From Prostheceraeus crozeri (Eukaryota; Platyhelminthes; Polycladida; Euryleptidae), in the NCBI GenBank assembly GCA_907163375.1, contig CAJQUW010009236.1, positions 1 through 64,000 on the forward strand: a DNA stretch of 64,000 bases, given 5' to 3'. A model generated the notes under the pieces. That model had not been told where the DNA came from. It ran no database searches and was given only the letters and a program-made list of their open reading frames with translations. Below are positions 34,787-46,944 of this stretch, piece after piece (position 1 is the stretch's first letter; each line of letters opens with the position of its first letter). Position numbers and translations under genes: made by a program.

Positions 34787-37700
34787 AACTAGATGAAAGA
34801 AAAATTAATTGAATTTACTCAGTGTATTCTGTCTTTTAATTGGACTTCAAGGCAAACTTCTACAGACTCACTTGATCGTCAAAGATCTACATAAACAATG
34901 AATTACCGAGGACGCTGATGTCACGATGTACCATGTCCATAGAAGTTTTACTGGTTTTCAATGACTTGGACATTTTCTACAGTCATACATTGCTCCCGGT
35001 CAATACAGTGCTGACTGTTTCATTGAATTTGGATATCAACCTATTGGTCTATCCCTTGCATCGATGCAGATGTTTTAGATGGGTTGTAACCACAGAATTA
35101 AATATTTTGTTTATCTGCTTCGGTTTGCTAGAAGTGTGATTAATACGAAATGGACGGCACATTGAGGAACCTATTAGGTGGGCAAGAAGGAATTCCTGAT
35201 ACCTTACAGAGATAGGAAAAAAAGTCGTGCGTCGCTTGCGGATTAATGTGAGTTCCAGCAAAGTGCTTCGATTGCCAAAATTCCTCCAGATTCGAAGAAT
35301 TCAGATCATTGCCTACAAGTTTTCTCCATAATGTTGACCCTCCCGATCATTATTAAAGAAAGTAGCAGGCGTACGAAAATTAGTTCACTTGATGATTTCA
35401 CATCCTCTCCTCGGCATTGTTCACTGTACAGTGCATACATTGAATCGAAGCCAAGACAGGGATGTGTGTTTTGGTGTGTGCGAAGTGATAGCACAGCACG
35501 CACGCATCTCTCACTGGCTCTGGTGTCCTTCGCTGACAGCTTATTGTTTGCCATTTCCAATAGCAAGTGATACACGAATTATCCATTCGAGAAGGAGCAA
35601 GTTGTGCCATTTCGACATTAAGGTTGCATACAATTCTTCCTTTCTAGGAAACCGAAGCACGCGCAGATGAATCTAATTCTGTGGTTGTAACAATAGCAAT
35701 CGCCGATGTTCTTTAGCACATATGAGTAGCATTGGCAGATTTTGATTTACATTATACATGCATAGTTTATGTCAGGCGACAATTATGAAATATAATTGCC
35801 TTTGAAATGATTACGCCATTTCTGTAAAAAAAACTATGAACTCATCTAGTTATAAAGAAGGAAGACTTCATATCTCATGCGAATCCTATCGCATTTAATC
35901 GGATCTAATCGCTTTGTGCACTCAAAAATCACAACGCAAGCGATGATCAAGGGCAATCTCAGTGTTTCAAAACAATTTTAAACATGACCGGTGGGCAACA
36001 AGAAGTTTTGCGACAAGTTCTCATAGCTTGCATCAAAATTAATCAAAATAAATGCAAGCTTTTCTAAATGTTTAAGTTGTTGCTGAAGATAAAAAGATAG
36101 TCTAAGTTAGGCAAACTCAAATTATCTGCGGACAGCCACAACATTGATTCAGAAAATTCGTCTTGATGCTTTACTAATACAGTGTTCTACATGCACAATT
36201 GCACATTCCCCATCAGATTTGAGGCAAAAGCACATAAATGATCATTTATCATGTCAACCTGAGGAATGCGAACAAAGCCATCTGAAATTAACAGCATACT
36301 ACTTCTTCGCAATAATGTCTATTGTCTAGAACTTTGCATAGCGAAATGCCACATGAGAGATTATTCGCACTTGATCAACCTATTCATTTCCCATTCTGTT
36401 AAGCTGATCTTCATATGAGCCCAGGAAATACATAATAGTAACGTCACTCGTGTAATTAATCACAGAAGGATTAGAGAACAGTGGACTTAAAAGCTATCTC
36501 CACACTTGCCCTGAAAAGTATTTGTGTTTTGCATGTATAAATGCATCTATTTTGCATCATATCACATGTACAGATAAAGAGCATGATATTTAGCATAGTT
36601 GGAAAGAAATTTCGCCGACACTTGGCGCCTTTTCAGCTTAATACCCAAGATAAGTAACTCATTAACGAAAATATCACTTTGTGAGGAGAGATGATCTGAT
36701 GGTAGTTGGCTATTATCTCACTGATGAGGCGTTTTCAGAGTACATTAAAGTTTTAGCTCGTCAAAGAATTAAGTGTGGAATATATACCTCAATCCACGCA
36801 TGCTTGAAATAATCCATTATCATGAAAGAATTTTGAATGAAAGCTCTTCATCAAAGCAATTGCAGTTAAGTGATTACTTTAAGGAATGAAAGAGCACTCT
36901 TTCATTATCAGTAGCACAGGAAAGTGTATACCTGAGTAGGTTAGGTCAAGTGATTTGATACACAAGTGTGATTTGATACACAATACCACACAGACAACGC
37001 TTCCATAATAATTTAACAGGGATTTTTGGACCTAAGATGAAATCGCTTCACTTTTTATTGGAGCGGAACGGAATAAGCAACCTGCCTAAAACAGAACGGA
37101 ACAGATTGGACTTGTAAAACAATATACAATGTAGGAGAATGGAGCGATAGAGTGGTGTGAAGAGGTAAAGAATGCAAAAAACGAGTTCTTGAACCCTTGA
37201 AATAAAGTTCTGATTCGCATAGCATATTTGGCATTGCATTGGATAGTGATTTTGCTACTCATACTGAATATTTGACACTTGAATTATCTGGGGCAGCAGC
37301 AGAATATGACACCGGAAATCAAGAAAGTTTACCTGAAGGAATTGTCAACAATATATTGGCGTCTTGTTTCTATGGAATGATTTCAAATGATGTGCGACAT
37401 TACAAATGAATGTTTCAAAAGTCACGCTCAGGTTAACTGTGTACGAGCAGTCATATGTAGTAAGTAATGCCTGTTTTTAGGCAAGAAACATGCTTCCTCC
37501 TTGATAGAGAAGATTAAATGCATTATTGATATTTATATGTACGTTTCATAACGACATTTTTGACGTAGATAATTAAATTTAAACCTACTGTACTTGCTAT
37601 ATCTCTTGTGCATGTATCATATAGGTATGCAACAACCTCTGTGTTGAAGGATGAAAACCTAGTTATTGGGCTCATTCACTGAAACTCCTCACTTATTCAT

Positions 37701-37910
37701 ATCAGAAAAAGTCATAGACTTCTATATTTTCAGCTTTCCTAATTATCTAATAATCCTAGTAAAATAAGAATTATAAAATCTGAGTATTTTATTGAAAGAA
37801 TATTCAAGAAGATAAAAAATGTACCTGGATGAAATGCTCAAACACTATATGTATATTCAATTTATATTTTTCATGTCAACCATTGTCCTTTAAGTCATTA
37901 CTAGTCAAAG

Positions 37911-38521
37911 CGCTAACCCTGTTTGCTTCAGGGGGGCATTATGAACCCCTCGGCTTTTTATCTCACGCCGAAACGAATAATTGTTTGAAGATCTCCTTCA
38001 GTGACTTTTCCTAACTTTGTGTTGGCTTTCTCTGAGTGGCAGCTACTTTTTGTAGACCCAATATTTTAGCCACAAGAGCCACATGAAAAAAATTTGCGGC
38101 CACATTTTTTCGACATTTTGTATTTTCGCCTGCATTGATAAGAACTTTGAGTTTTAAGTTGATTTCCAACTTCTGTAGTTTGCCCGTTCGAGTAATTATG
38201 TTAATTGATACTCAATTGCTCTTTGATGACTAATATTTCATTTGTTCCATACATAGGCCTACTACTTATAAATACGAAATTTAATAAGAAGATTGTTTGA
38301 ATTTTAAAATGATGTTTATGGTAACAAGATCAACTTGGAATGAAAAACTGATGCCACCATGGGCTAGAGCTAATATATTATAATATATAATATAATAATA
38401 TCTTATCTGATAATCTTCTCATGTTATGCCATATAAGTGTATGGTTTAGAAGATCTTAGGGGCCATAATGCCCCCTAGCACTTCACCGATAAGAGAAAGC
38501 CTGAGGAGAAAAGGGTTAGGG
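37911..38521. repeat. Candidate non-autonomous DNA transposon, about 610 bp
   Basis: The outer ends are GCGCTAACCCTGTTTGCTTC and, inward from the right, GCCCTAACCCTTTTCTCCTC. A second inverted block, GGGGGCATTATG followed by CCCCT, lies at 37932-37950 and, reversed, at 38458-38475. The right arm has about 25 extra bases between the blocks. No clear target duplication was found. Confidence 0.5.
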
Positions 38522-39099
38522 CAAGAAAATGTAAATACTTATTTTTTGCATAAAGGAAGTCACGAATTTTTGCACTGATTGAACTGCGGACATCCGCTGA
38601 TTAATTGACAATGCTGAACATTTATGACAAAATGTGCTATCAAAATTACAAAGTCTGGTTATAATAGTGCACTTCAGAGATGGAAACCGGTGGAACATCA
38701 TGCAAATTGCACTGAAGAACACCGCAAAATGATTACATAGTGTATATACAATATGCATGCATTACGAAATCGTTGTTGTGCTTGCTATTACTACTACCGA
38801 TAGTAGATTACACATCACAATTTTCCTAATTGATAACCCTCTCGATGCCTACGATCAACATCAGTTTCATTAATTGAACATATATGTGGGCTGCGTTATC
38901 TACAAGATTTGTTTTGAAAACCATTTACCCGCCAGATATTGTTAACTAAAATAATTTCCAATATACTTAAAGATGTAATAAATAATAAGTTAAATAATGG
39001 CTAAGTTAAAGTGACCTAAATAAGTGATCAAAAGATGTTCCTCAATCCATGAAATCTCTTGTTTGTTGATAAATTGCTCATTTCTTAAAATAATAAAAG

Positions 39100-39410
39100 C
39101 CGGCTTGTGCTGACATGAAATACAGGCCGGTTTGATCCGGCGACCGGTTTCGGTATTTGACACAGCTTGAAACTGCACAGCTGAACTAGTAGAGATATTG
39201 CATGCAAGTCAAATCGAGATAGCAATGTGAGCACGCATTCCGCATGATCTATGTATGAATCAGCTTGTCGAAATATTATTTCGGACTTTAAAATTGTGCT
39301 TACAAAAGAACGGTCAATTTTTGGATCAAGAGATCGGATCAGGTGACACGCAGGATCGGATTATGACCCGCTTGATCCGACCTGACCTCTGCTAATATGC
39401 TTGATCGCCT
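39100..39410. repeat. GC-rich GGATC/GATCCG repeat-like segment
   Basis: Words such as GGTTTGATCCGGCGACCGG (39127-39145) and, further on, GGATCGGATTATGACCCG and TTGATCCGACCTGACC stand out from AT-rich DNA. They resemble the arms of the candidate MITE at 26.3-27.0 kb. The boundaries are uncertain. Confidence 0.3.
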
Positions 39411-41164
39411 AAATCATACAACCCTCAGGTTGCTCACACAAAAGGTTGTCATTCAAAAAATTTTGTGTTGATATTCGTCCATATGTCGCGCGGAAAACGC
39501 GACATGCGAAATAATGTTAATACATGATCGGGGAGATTTGTATTTTATGTATTTATCTCCCGATGTCAATTTGCCTCAACACGTCATACCTGCACTAAAC
39601 TCTAAAATGCGATGTGCAACCACGTCCTATGGCATACAGACTTTCTACACACTTTGTATGACGATTACTTTAAAATCCTAGAATTACAATTTTTTGGGAT
39701 CGACTTGGTTTTCTGAATTTCTGAAACTCAGTTCACAATTGTCCGTCCGTGATAGCAAAAATCTTAAAGTATGCTAGTTTACAAAGCATATCTCACAAAT
39801 GATATTCTAGTAGCCTACAAAAACGAAGTCAGACGTTGATGTTATTCATAACTGGGAAAGCTTCTCCAACTATCGGATTTAATTTATTAGGCAAAGATAG
39901 TCAAAATCCAATGCTGCATAATTTCTTTTATTTTCAGGTAAAGACTGCAATCACATACATACTTATTCTCAAGTTTTATAACTATTAATGTATTATATAC
40001 TATATAAGTAATTAGCAAGCTTTATAGTTTTATGATATAAATCACAGTCTCAAACAAAAATTGGTTTAACCAAAATTACAGTTTCATCATTTTTGACATT
40101 GATAGTGAAGTTTTATTATAGTGTATTAAGCCAGTGCAACTGTATCTTCTTTAAACAAGTAAAAATACAGATGCAGCAGTTTTCAAATCTTTTGAATCAT
40201 ATAAGGTGTACAAATGCCTTAATAATCAATTTAATTTTGATTCAATGTTTTGTTCTATTTGAGGTGATTGGTTGCATGATAAGGACAAGTAGACCTAGAC
40301 ATATGCCAAAATTATTAGAAAAACATAGATCCGCATGTTATCTGTAAGCCTTATGTTTGTATTTAGCTAGTATTTCTCACTACGCAATTGAGTGAAAGGA
40401 ATGAGAGAAATATTAACCCAGCTACAATTTGGCCGAATCTCCTGACTCACTGATTACATATACCGACAATAAACGCATATAGACTGGAAAACATTTCCAA
40501 CTCCTTTAGAATTGTACTATTTTCTTTGAATCAATTTGAATGAGCAGACTTTGTTTATTTCATCATTATGGGAATACTCACTGGACTGTGGTGTTGATCT
40601 TACCTCTCACGTAAAAAGTCGCACTGATTACTCGCATTTGGTGGTGATTGTATCGCTCAGTGAAAAGATAATGCATTGATGCGAGGTAAAGGCGTTTTGT
40701 TTACTCTATGAGCTTTGCTCGTTTGACGGCACACACAGGATAAACGTAGGAGATACGGTAGTAATGCGATTAATGAAGTGAATCACAATTTATTACCTCA
40801 GCACTCGCTGAGTTAAAACTTCCCTACAATTAGATTTGAGGGAGAGATCTTTGGTATTGAAGAAAACAAACCAACCACTAACGGGATCAGCAAGCTTTGC
40901 GGAAGGAACAGATTTGAAAGAAGGTCGAGAAACAGTGGATCCGTCTATCTTATTTTAGCATATTTGCTTGACAGATTTCTATGATGCAAGTCTATTTAAA
41001 GGCAATGAATTCTCACGTCAACTTGCAAACAAAGGATAGAGAGATTTGAACACCCAATGATCATCGCATGAAAACATGCTTCTTCTTTTTTACTATGTGT
41101 CTCAAGTTTGTGACAATAATACATTACTTCAATAACATATATTATATCTGTGTAAAATATTGTA

Positions 41165-41879
41165 GTCCAGCAGCCATAACGAGTTTCTGCAGGGAAAGAG
41201 ACCGAAACTGAGACTTTCACATGAAGATGATGCACACCCGATGCCTACTACGAATCGGCACATTTGCCGAGTTCTAGTGAGTTCCTCTTCTTGTCAGACA
41301 GGATCAAAGAAAAACACATGTAAATCCAATGGGACGCAGATTGTAGTTTTGGCAAAAATGAAATTTTGTATGTTTTCTCTGATTAAGCGAAAAGTACTAA
41401 GCCAGACTCACAATGTTTGCATGGAATGTCTTCAGGTCATTTCCTTTCATTTTCATGCACCCCGGTCTATAAAGCTAAACACATTTAGATTTGGCGAGCC
41501 TCTTAATGTCGGCAGACACAAGCATTTTGAGCAACTTTATCCACATTCAATCACATTCTCACATTTTTTGCCGATCAGAAGCATAATAATAGCACATGCA
41601 CATCATAAGAAATGACCTGAAGACATTCCATGTCAAAAATTATGACTCTGGGCTTAGCACTTTTCGTTTAATCAGAGAAAACATACAAAATTTCATTTTA
41701 GCCAAAAACTACAATCTGCGTCCAATTGGATTTACATAAGGTTTTCTTTGATCCTGTCTGACTAGAAGAGGAACTCATTAGAACTCGGCAGATTTGTTGT
41801 AGGCTTAGGGTATACATCATTCTGTGAAAGTCTCAGTTTCGGCCTCGTTCCCTGCAGAAACTCGTTCTGGCTGCCGGAC
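41165..41879 (+). mobile_element. Foldback element, copy A (715 bp)
   Basis: Two arms of about 280 bp (41165-41449 and 41602-41879) are inverted copies of each other. The outer end is GTCCAGCAGCCATAACGAG against GTCCGGCAGCCAGAACGAG. Both sides are bordered by TA, which fits a Tc1/mariner-like target duplication. About 150 bp of unique centre lie between the arms. A 124-codon plus frame (41241-41615) crosses the left arm and centre but matches nothing known. Copy B lies at 52597-53309. Confidence 0.8.
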
Positions 41880-43189
41880 TATTATCGTAAAGAAGGTGCA
41901 TTCATTTTTGATGCATCTCGGTTTTCGTATAAGTGTGATTCTTTCATAATGTGAATATTATATTTGTGATATAGGTAGAGGTGGGCGCGCTCGGGCAAAA
42001 TTTGTGCGCTCTTCGCTCCAGTTTGGCTGACCCAAGTGCGCTCCACGCTACGCACACCAATTTTGGAGTCATAAAAATAGTAAATAGACCCAAGTGTACA
42101 TAGATGAAAACTGGCCGCTATATTTGCATAAAGATCCAAATGCAACTAATTTCCAGAACTGTGTATTTTGGCAAAAAGGTAGGTTCAGTATAGAGTACAT
42201 TCACTATAGAGTAAGAAATAGAACATAATATTCCAGCCAATTTAGCTATAGAGCCTATTCAGTAATCAGATAAAAAATTCCTTACATAATATATTAGCTT
42301 GCACATCATAAACCTCGTCATTCTGTACAGTCCCGCCCTAAGTCTTATCCATAGTATTGTGCAATCCTAGGTCGTGCCATGCAAAGTAATCTTGTATAGA
42401 ACCGTATTTGCACACTTATTCAAAATTTTATGTGATTTATCAAGTAGAGTTTATGCTTAGACAGTTCCTGTCCAACTTATTTATACATAGACTGAAGTTG
42501 AAAACTCTTTAAATACTAACTGAATATCATAAATAGGAATTATGGATGATCGCTTTCTTTTCGATGTTATTCGGAAAGAGAGAACTGCACTTAAGAACTC
42601 AAGGAAAGAAAGGTGAGTATTAGAAAGGTTGGAGGGAAACCACACTTACCAGTTAAATTGATATCGATTCGACATGTTCCACCTGCACAAACTGCAATCA
42701 AGTTTTGGATTGAAGTCTAAATGTTATTTCAGAAGCCGATTAGAGTTGATCTTTTCACGTTTCATCTAATTGCGCATTGTATAATCACCATCAAGGGCAT
42801 TTTACGTGCTGTACTTGGCTATGAAACTCCTGAACGTAATTAGGAAGGACATTCCCGACTGAAGTTGGCATCAAAAAGATCTGTTAGGACTGATATGTAG
42901 AAGGTTTAGAGAACAAAAGTCAAACCATTTTAAGTCAACCCTGATAAGAACACTTAAAATGAAAGGGTCAAGATTCTCGAGTAGTAATCATTTATAGATG
43001 AATTCATTGAATAAAAATGAAGATTGAAAAAGAGTTAAGAGAAAAAAGATCGAGAAAGAAAGATTTAAAAATATTAGGATTTCATCTTGATACTTTATAT
43101 CAGCTATATACAAACCATTGAAAGAAAAGAAAAATGCGCTCTCAAAATCATCCTTCCATCTCTCTCATACTTAGCTGCTCTCAAACAAG

Positions 43190-43407
43190 GTGGATCCTGA
43201 AAATCAATGCCTGAACCACCTGATCAAAATGAAAAATCCTCAGCACCCACTTCATCGTCTTCTCCCCAATACTCAAGGACAAACAAGCAACAGAACTGCC
43301 AAATCATCAAAAATCTTCGTATACAACAGTATCACACTAGACTTCGCAGGAATTTTTTCATTGTTACAACATGCAAGAAGCATAACTCGTTGAAATGTCG
43401 TAGCTAG
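43190..43407 (+). other. Unassigned overlapping reading frames
   Basis: Two overlapping frames of 67 and 66 codons start at 43190 and 43207, after a polypyrimidine stretch and a CTTAG at 43166-43170. The second begins MPEPPDQNEKSSAP and is Ser/Gln/Asn-rich. Neither has a recognised motif. They could be an exon of the plus-strand gene model to the right or a chance frame. Confidence 0.15.
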
Positions 43408-43502
43408 TAATTTTTTGTTACCGCTGAGCGAAATACTCACATGTATCGTGATTTTCTGTTATGCAACCACGTATGCTACTTTTCATAGGGGAATAAAAAC
43501 AT

Positions 43503-43530
43503 CTCTCTCTCTCTCTCTCCCTCTGTGTGT
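43503..43530. repeat. CT/GT microsatellite
   Basis: A run of about eight CT units is followed by CCCTCTGTGTGTG. It is a simple-sequence repeat. Confidence 0.85.
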
Positions 43531-44827
43531 GAGCGATGAAACATTACATTTCTATGATTTTTTATGAATTGTAATGATTTAATTGCTTCTTCTTTTGAAT
43601 GAATTCAATCAACCGCTTTCATTATAGAGTTAAAGGATTTGGGAAGTGCATGATTATTTCTTGGGCATGCTGTATCCAATTACATCATATTCAATTGACT
43701 AGGCCTCTATGTGTTGTTTCAATCTTCTCTTACATTTGCATTTGTAATTACATGTTAATGTACATTTACATTTGCATCTCACGCTGTCATGCCTTTGCGT
43801 TTCCATGCCTTTTTCAATGATCTATATCATTGAAAAATAAGCACTGTATTCGAAGAAAGACACTCTGCATTTTTGATTCCATATCAATCATTAGTTACTG
43901 CCTCAGGTACTGAAAATATAATTAATCGCGTTGCAAATACTTTCTTTAAGCCACCCTCAGTGGTTGACAGCACGCAATTCAAGTGCATATAAGACAAAAT
44001 TTGGCAAAACTACCTCGAATACGAACAAGATAACATCCTGTTTGCATTTTATATTTGCAGACAACGTACATGTATATTACAATGAGAAACCACAATTCTT
44101 TAGCTTCGCTTAGTTTCAAGATTTAACTGGCATTAAACTTCATGGATTTAACTTCATCATTAAAAAGATCAAAATGCAATACATCATAATCGGAACTGGG
44201 CTGGTGTGAGTCTCTTCGGAAACTGGCCGGAGTCTTCATCGGAAGGTCAGATTTCTTGATTCGTTGCTAGCTTTACTGAAACTGATGAATTGTTGAGCTT
44301 AGACCTCACTCTACATGACAGAATCTGAAGCTTAATTACTCTCGGGTGGAAGTGGAAATTCAAAATCTGCTATGAAGCGTCTTTCGATATACATGTAACT
44401 TACATCATAGAAGACATTTCGTCATTAGAAGACATTCAAATAACTTACAGAATATGAATAATTTGGACACAAGTAAGTCAGTGTAATTCATTGAAGTGCT
44501 TATTTCAAGATACAACAAAAATTACGGCGCTACAAATAATGACAAGCAAATGATGAGGCACTCACACATTAGCAGCTTTTGTTCAATGATGAAACAACGA
44601 CTGAGACGCTTCAAATTTGACATTTGTACATATACGATGGCTTTAACCAGGGTTGGTAAAAAGCATGTTTTTCGAAGTTAAACAAATTTTAAACGTGCTT
44701 TTTGTGTTTTTTCAGTTGCGAAAAAGTTATAAAAAGTTTTACTATTGCAGATATCTGCAATAAACTTCCGAACATTATTTTTATTTAACAATTCAATGCG
44801 CATTGCTCCAAGCACCACCATGAGAAA

Positions 44828-44925
44828 CGGCTTGCCGGCTGGGAATCGAACCCAGTCCTCGAACTGCTAGCGCGCCGTGAAGATCATCAAGCCCAGCGAA
44901 TCACACCCTCCACGACCGTGTCAGG
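44828..44925 (-). repeat. tRNA-derived SINE fragment
   Basis: On the minus strand a B box GGTTCGATTCC lies in a perfect T-arm (CTGGGTTCGATTCCCAG). It follows a long, poorly pairing variable region with the word GCTAGCAGTTCGAGGA. The overall GC-rich sequence ends near CCGGCAAGCCG. The missing acceptor and D-arm pairing mean this is not a functional tRNA. Confidence 0.55.
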
Positions 44926-45775
44926 AGCACGCATAGCTTTCCGCGCACATTATGAAGTCGTTTGCTACTACTTTGTCACTAAATGCTATTTTTCACTTAG
45001 CTAGGAATTAAAAACCTTCTCATCATCTGATTTGTGTAAGTACATGTACATGTATATTTGATTGACTTAGCAGACATTCTTTATATTTTCGCTGAATATC
45101 TACAATGATGCTAAAGTTTTTGCGAAATGCTTGGTTTTTGTCATTAACTGTCAGTTTAAGTATGTAAAATATGTATCGTGATTATTGCCATGCCATTCCA
45201 TCTCTAATTATTGACTGATTTATGGGGTATGACAGTGATACTGCCATAGCTTCCTAAGAATCAGCTAAAGGTATCTTCTTGGAAGTGTATGACGACATTG
45301 CATTGTCTTCATTCTGTTTAAGCAACAATACAAATCGATTACTTATCAACCTAATGATTTTCAAACTTTCTTTTGCATTCGTTTCAATAAAATTAGGCAC
45401 ATCTAGATGCTTTAACTATCTAAATTGATGCCATTTAATGTTTCATTTAATTTCATAATTAATTCATAGACCGCATTATCGCATAAGGAAATTATGTTGC
45501 ATATGAATTCAGCAACTACATGTAGCAACCTAAATATACTTCCATTCCAAATCACACAAAATCGGCAGTGGACATACGTAGAATAGTTCCTGAAAGTCGC
45601 AAAAGCTGTCATGCCCGGAATCGTAGTTTTAATTTGACTCCGTATCTGAATAGCATAAGCAATTCTTTGCTACATGTCTGGATAGATAGGATGACTTCGT
45701 ACATGCGTAAATGACAGAAGCGGTGTAAACCTATGCCGACTAACAAATGCTACTGGTACGGAACCTATATTTCAG

Positions 45776-46930
45776 CGAAGATGATGTAATCACTTGTGGA
45801 TGTGGCAACAAGAAATTTGCTTTCTTTCAGTCATTTTGTCTTGCCGAATCGTTTCTTGATTTTAAGGTAAATTTGCAATATTCTTCTATGAGAACTAAAT
45901 GCACAATGCACAGAGGTGCAAGCTGAATAAGATTGGTTTGTATTTTTTGAAATTCTATCATGTTTTCTCAAAAGTGTAAAAATAAATAAAATGCTTTCGA
46001 GCAGTAATTACTTAGCTCGGTTGTATTATTTAGCAATTTCACATGATCGACATTCCATGCCAGAGAAGGTTCAACCTTTCGAAGTTTAAACACTATTATG
46101 TTCAAATTGTTCGACAACATGCACTGTCATTGCCAACGGATGAGAAACTGATGATGCTTCGTGCCCTGGTATGCAATAGGATAAAAGCGATCATGTATTT
46201 TTCATCATGGATACTCATCAGAATTTTTGTATAGCAGTTGATACTCACGTTTCTATTATTAAATTGCGTACCTAAACACTTCTTTCTTGACTTCACGATT
46301 TGCACCAGATTTCTATTATGAATGATGGTTTCAGAATAAAAAATTACGTGGAGTACTTGCGTATTTTAGAAGCGACTTATTTTGGCTTGAAGTAACGATA
46401 AATTATTGAGGTGATGAAAGTCACATGTGACAACTAATCTTCATCCTTTGGATCAAAGTACCTTTTACGACCACAGGCCTATTTTAAATTTGCTTTGTTT
46501 TTAATGAATAAATGATGGATGTTTCTTTGATATGCTCAATTATCTAAACATTAAGAACTTAAAATACGCTTATAAATGGTTCGGCACAGTTTGATTTTTT
46601 AAATATCGGTTTATTATTTGTATATAAATCAAGCAATTATTGAGTAACCGTTACTGAATATTTGTTTAGCTTCATTAAGCACTTTTCAAGATATAGGGAC
46701 ATTTTGAATAATAGAACATTTACGTGCATTTTTTATCTTTTTTTAATTTCCTTATATTTTTCAATTCCTGCAATCTCTCAATAAACATCTGTTATCAATA
46801 GTTCTGTGTCAAGACTATTGCGCCGTCTCAAGCAGCCTTTTGCACAGCAGTTCTTGACGGGGATGGGATTATTGCACTCAACGCCTACATCGGCTATAAT
46901 TCCGAAAATGTACTACGATGCAAACAATGA
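45776..46930 (+). CDS. Unrecognised protein, three exon-like segments (partial model)
   Basis: Three plus-strand segments join in frame: 45776-45866 (acceptor TTTCAG, donor GTAAAT), 46034-46168 (acceptor ATTTAG, donor GTATGC) and 46802-46930 (acceptor ATCAATAG, stop TGA). They encode 117 residues, including VITCGCGNKKFAFFQSF, IPCQRRFNLSKFKHYYVQI and AAFCTAVLDGDGIIALNAY. The first segment starts in mid-codon (phase 2), so at least one upstream exon is missing. I recognise no family. The stop lies 14 bp from the stop of the convergent gene at 46945. No AATAAA was seen close downstream. The segments look protein-like and share compatible phases, but they are short, and the model could be partly chance. 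Confidence 0.35.
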
Positions 46931-46944
46931 AAAGTCATCGGCGT

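Larger units (their letters stand above)
34787..41162. other. Upstream/intergenic region of TRPN1
   Basis: The TRPN1 5' UTR and promoter are expected here but could not be pinned down. Around 35300-35670 several overlapping frames stay open on both strands (79-93 codons), none recognisable. Two repeat-like elements are listed separately (37911-38521 and 39100-39410). Otherwise the stretch is AT-rich without gene signals. Confidence 0.4.
41880..45775. other. Intergenic region with uncertain small frames
   Basis: Contains a GC-rich patch at 41970-42060, two frames at 43190-43407 of unclear status, a CT microsatellite (43503-43530) and a tRNA-like SINE (44828-44925). A short ATG frame at 42542-42611 ends at a consensus donor (GTGAGT), but its phase does not join the exons at 45776 onward. 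Confidence 0.35.

Noticed and set aside
41241..41615. 124-codon frame as a gene
   Set aside because: It lies across an arm and the centre of a foldback element and starts outside any recognisable domain; treated as part of the repeat.
42542..42611. First exon (MDDRFLFDVIRKER...) of the plus-strand gene
   Set aside because: It ends at a good donor, but in phase 1, which gives an immediate stop when joined to the segment at 45776; it would need an unseen intermediate exon.
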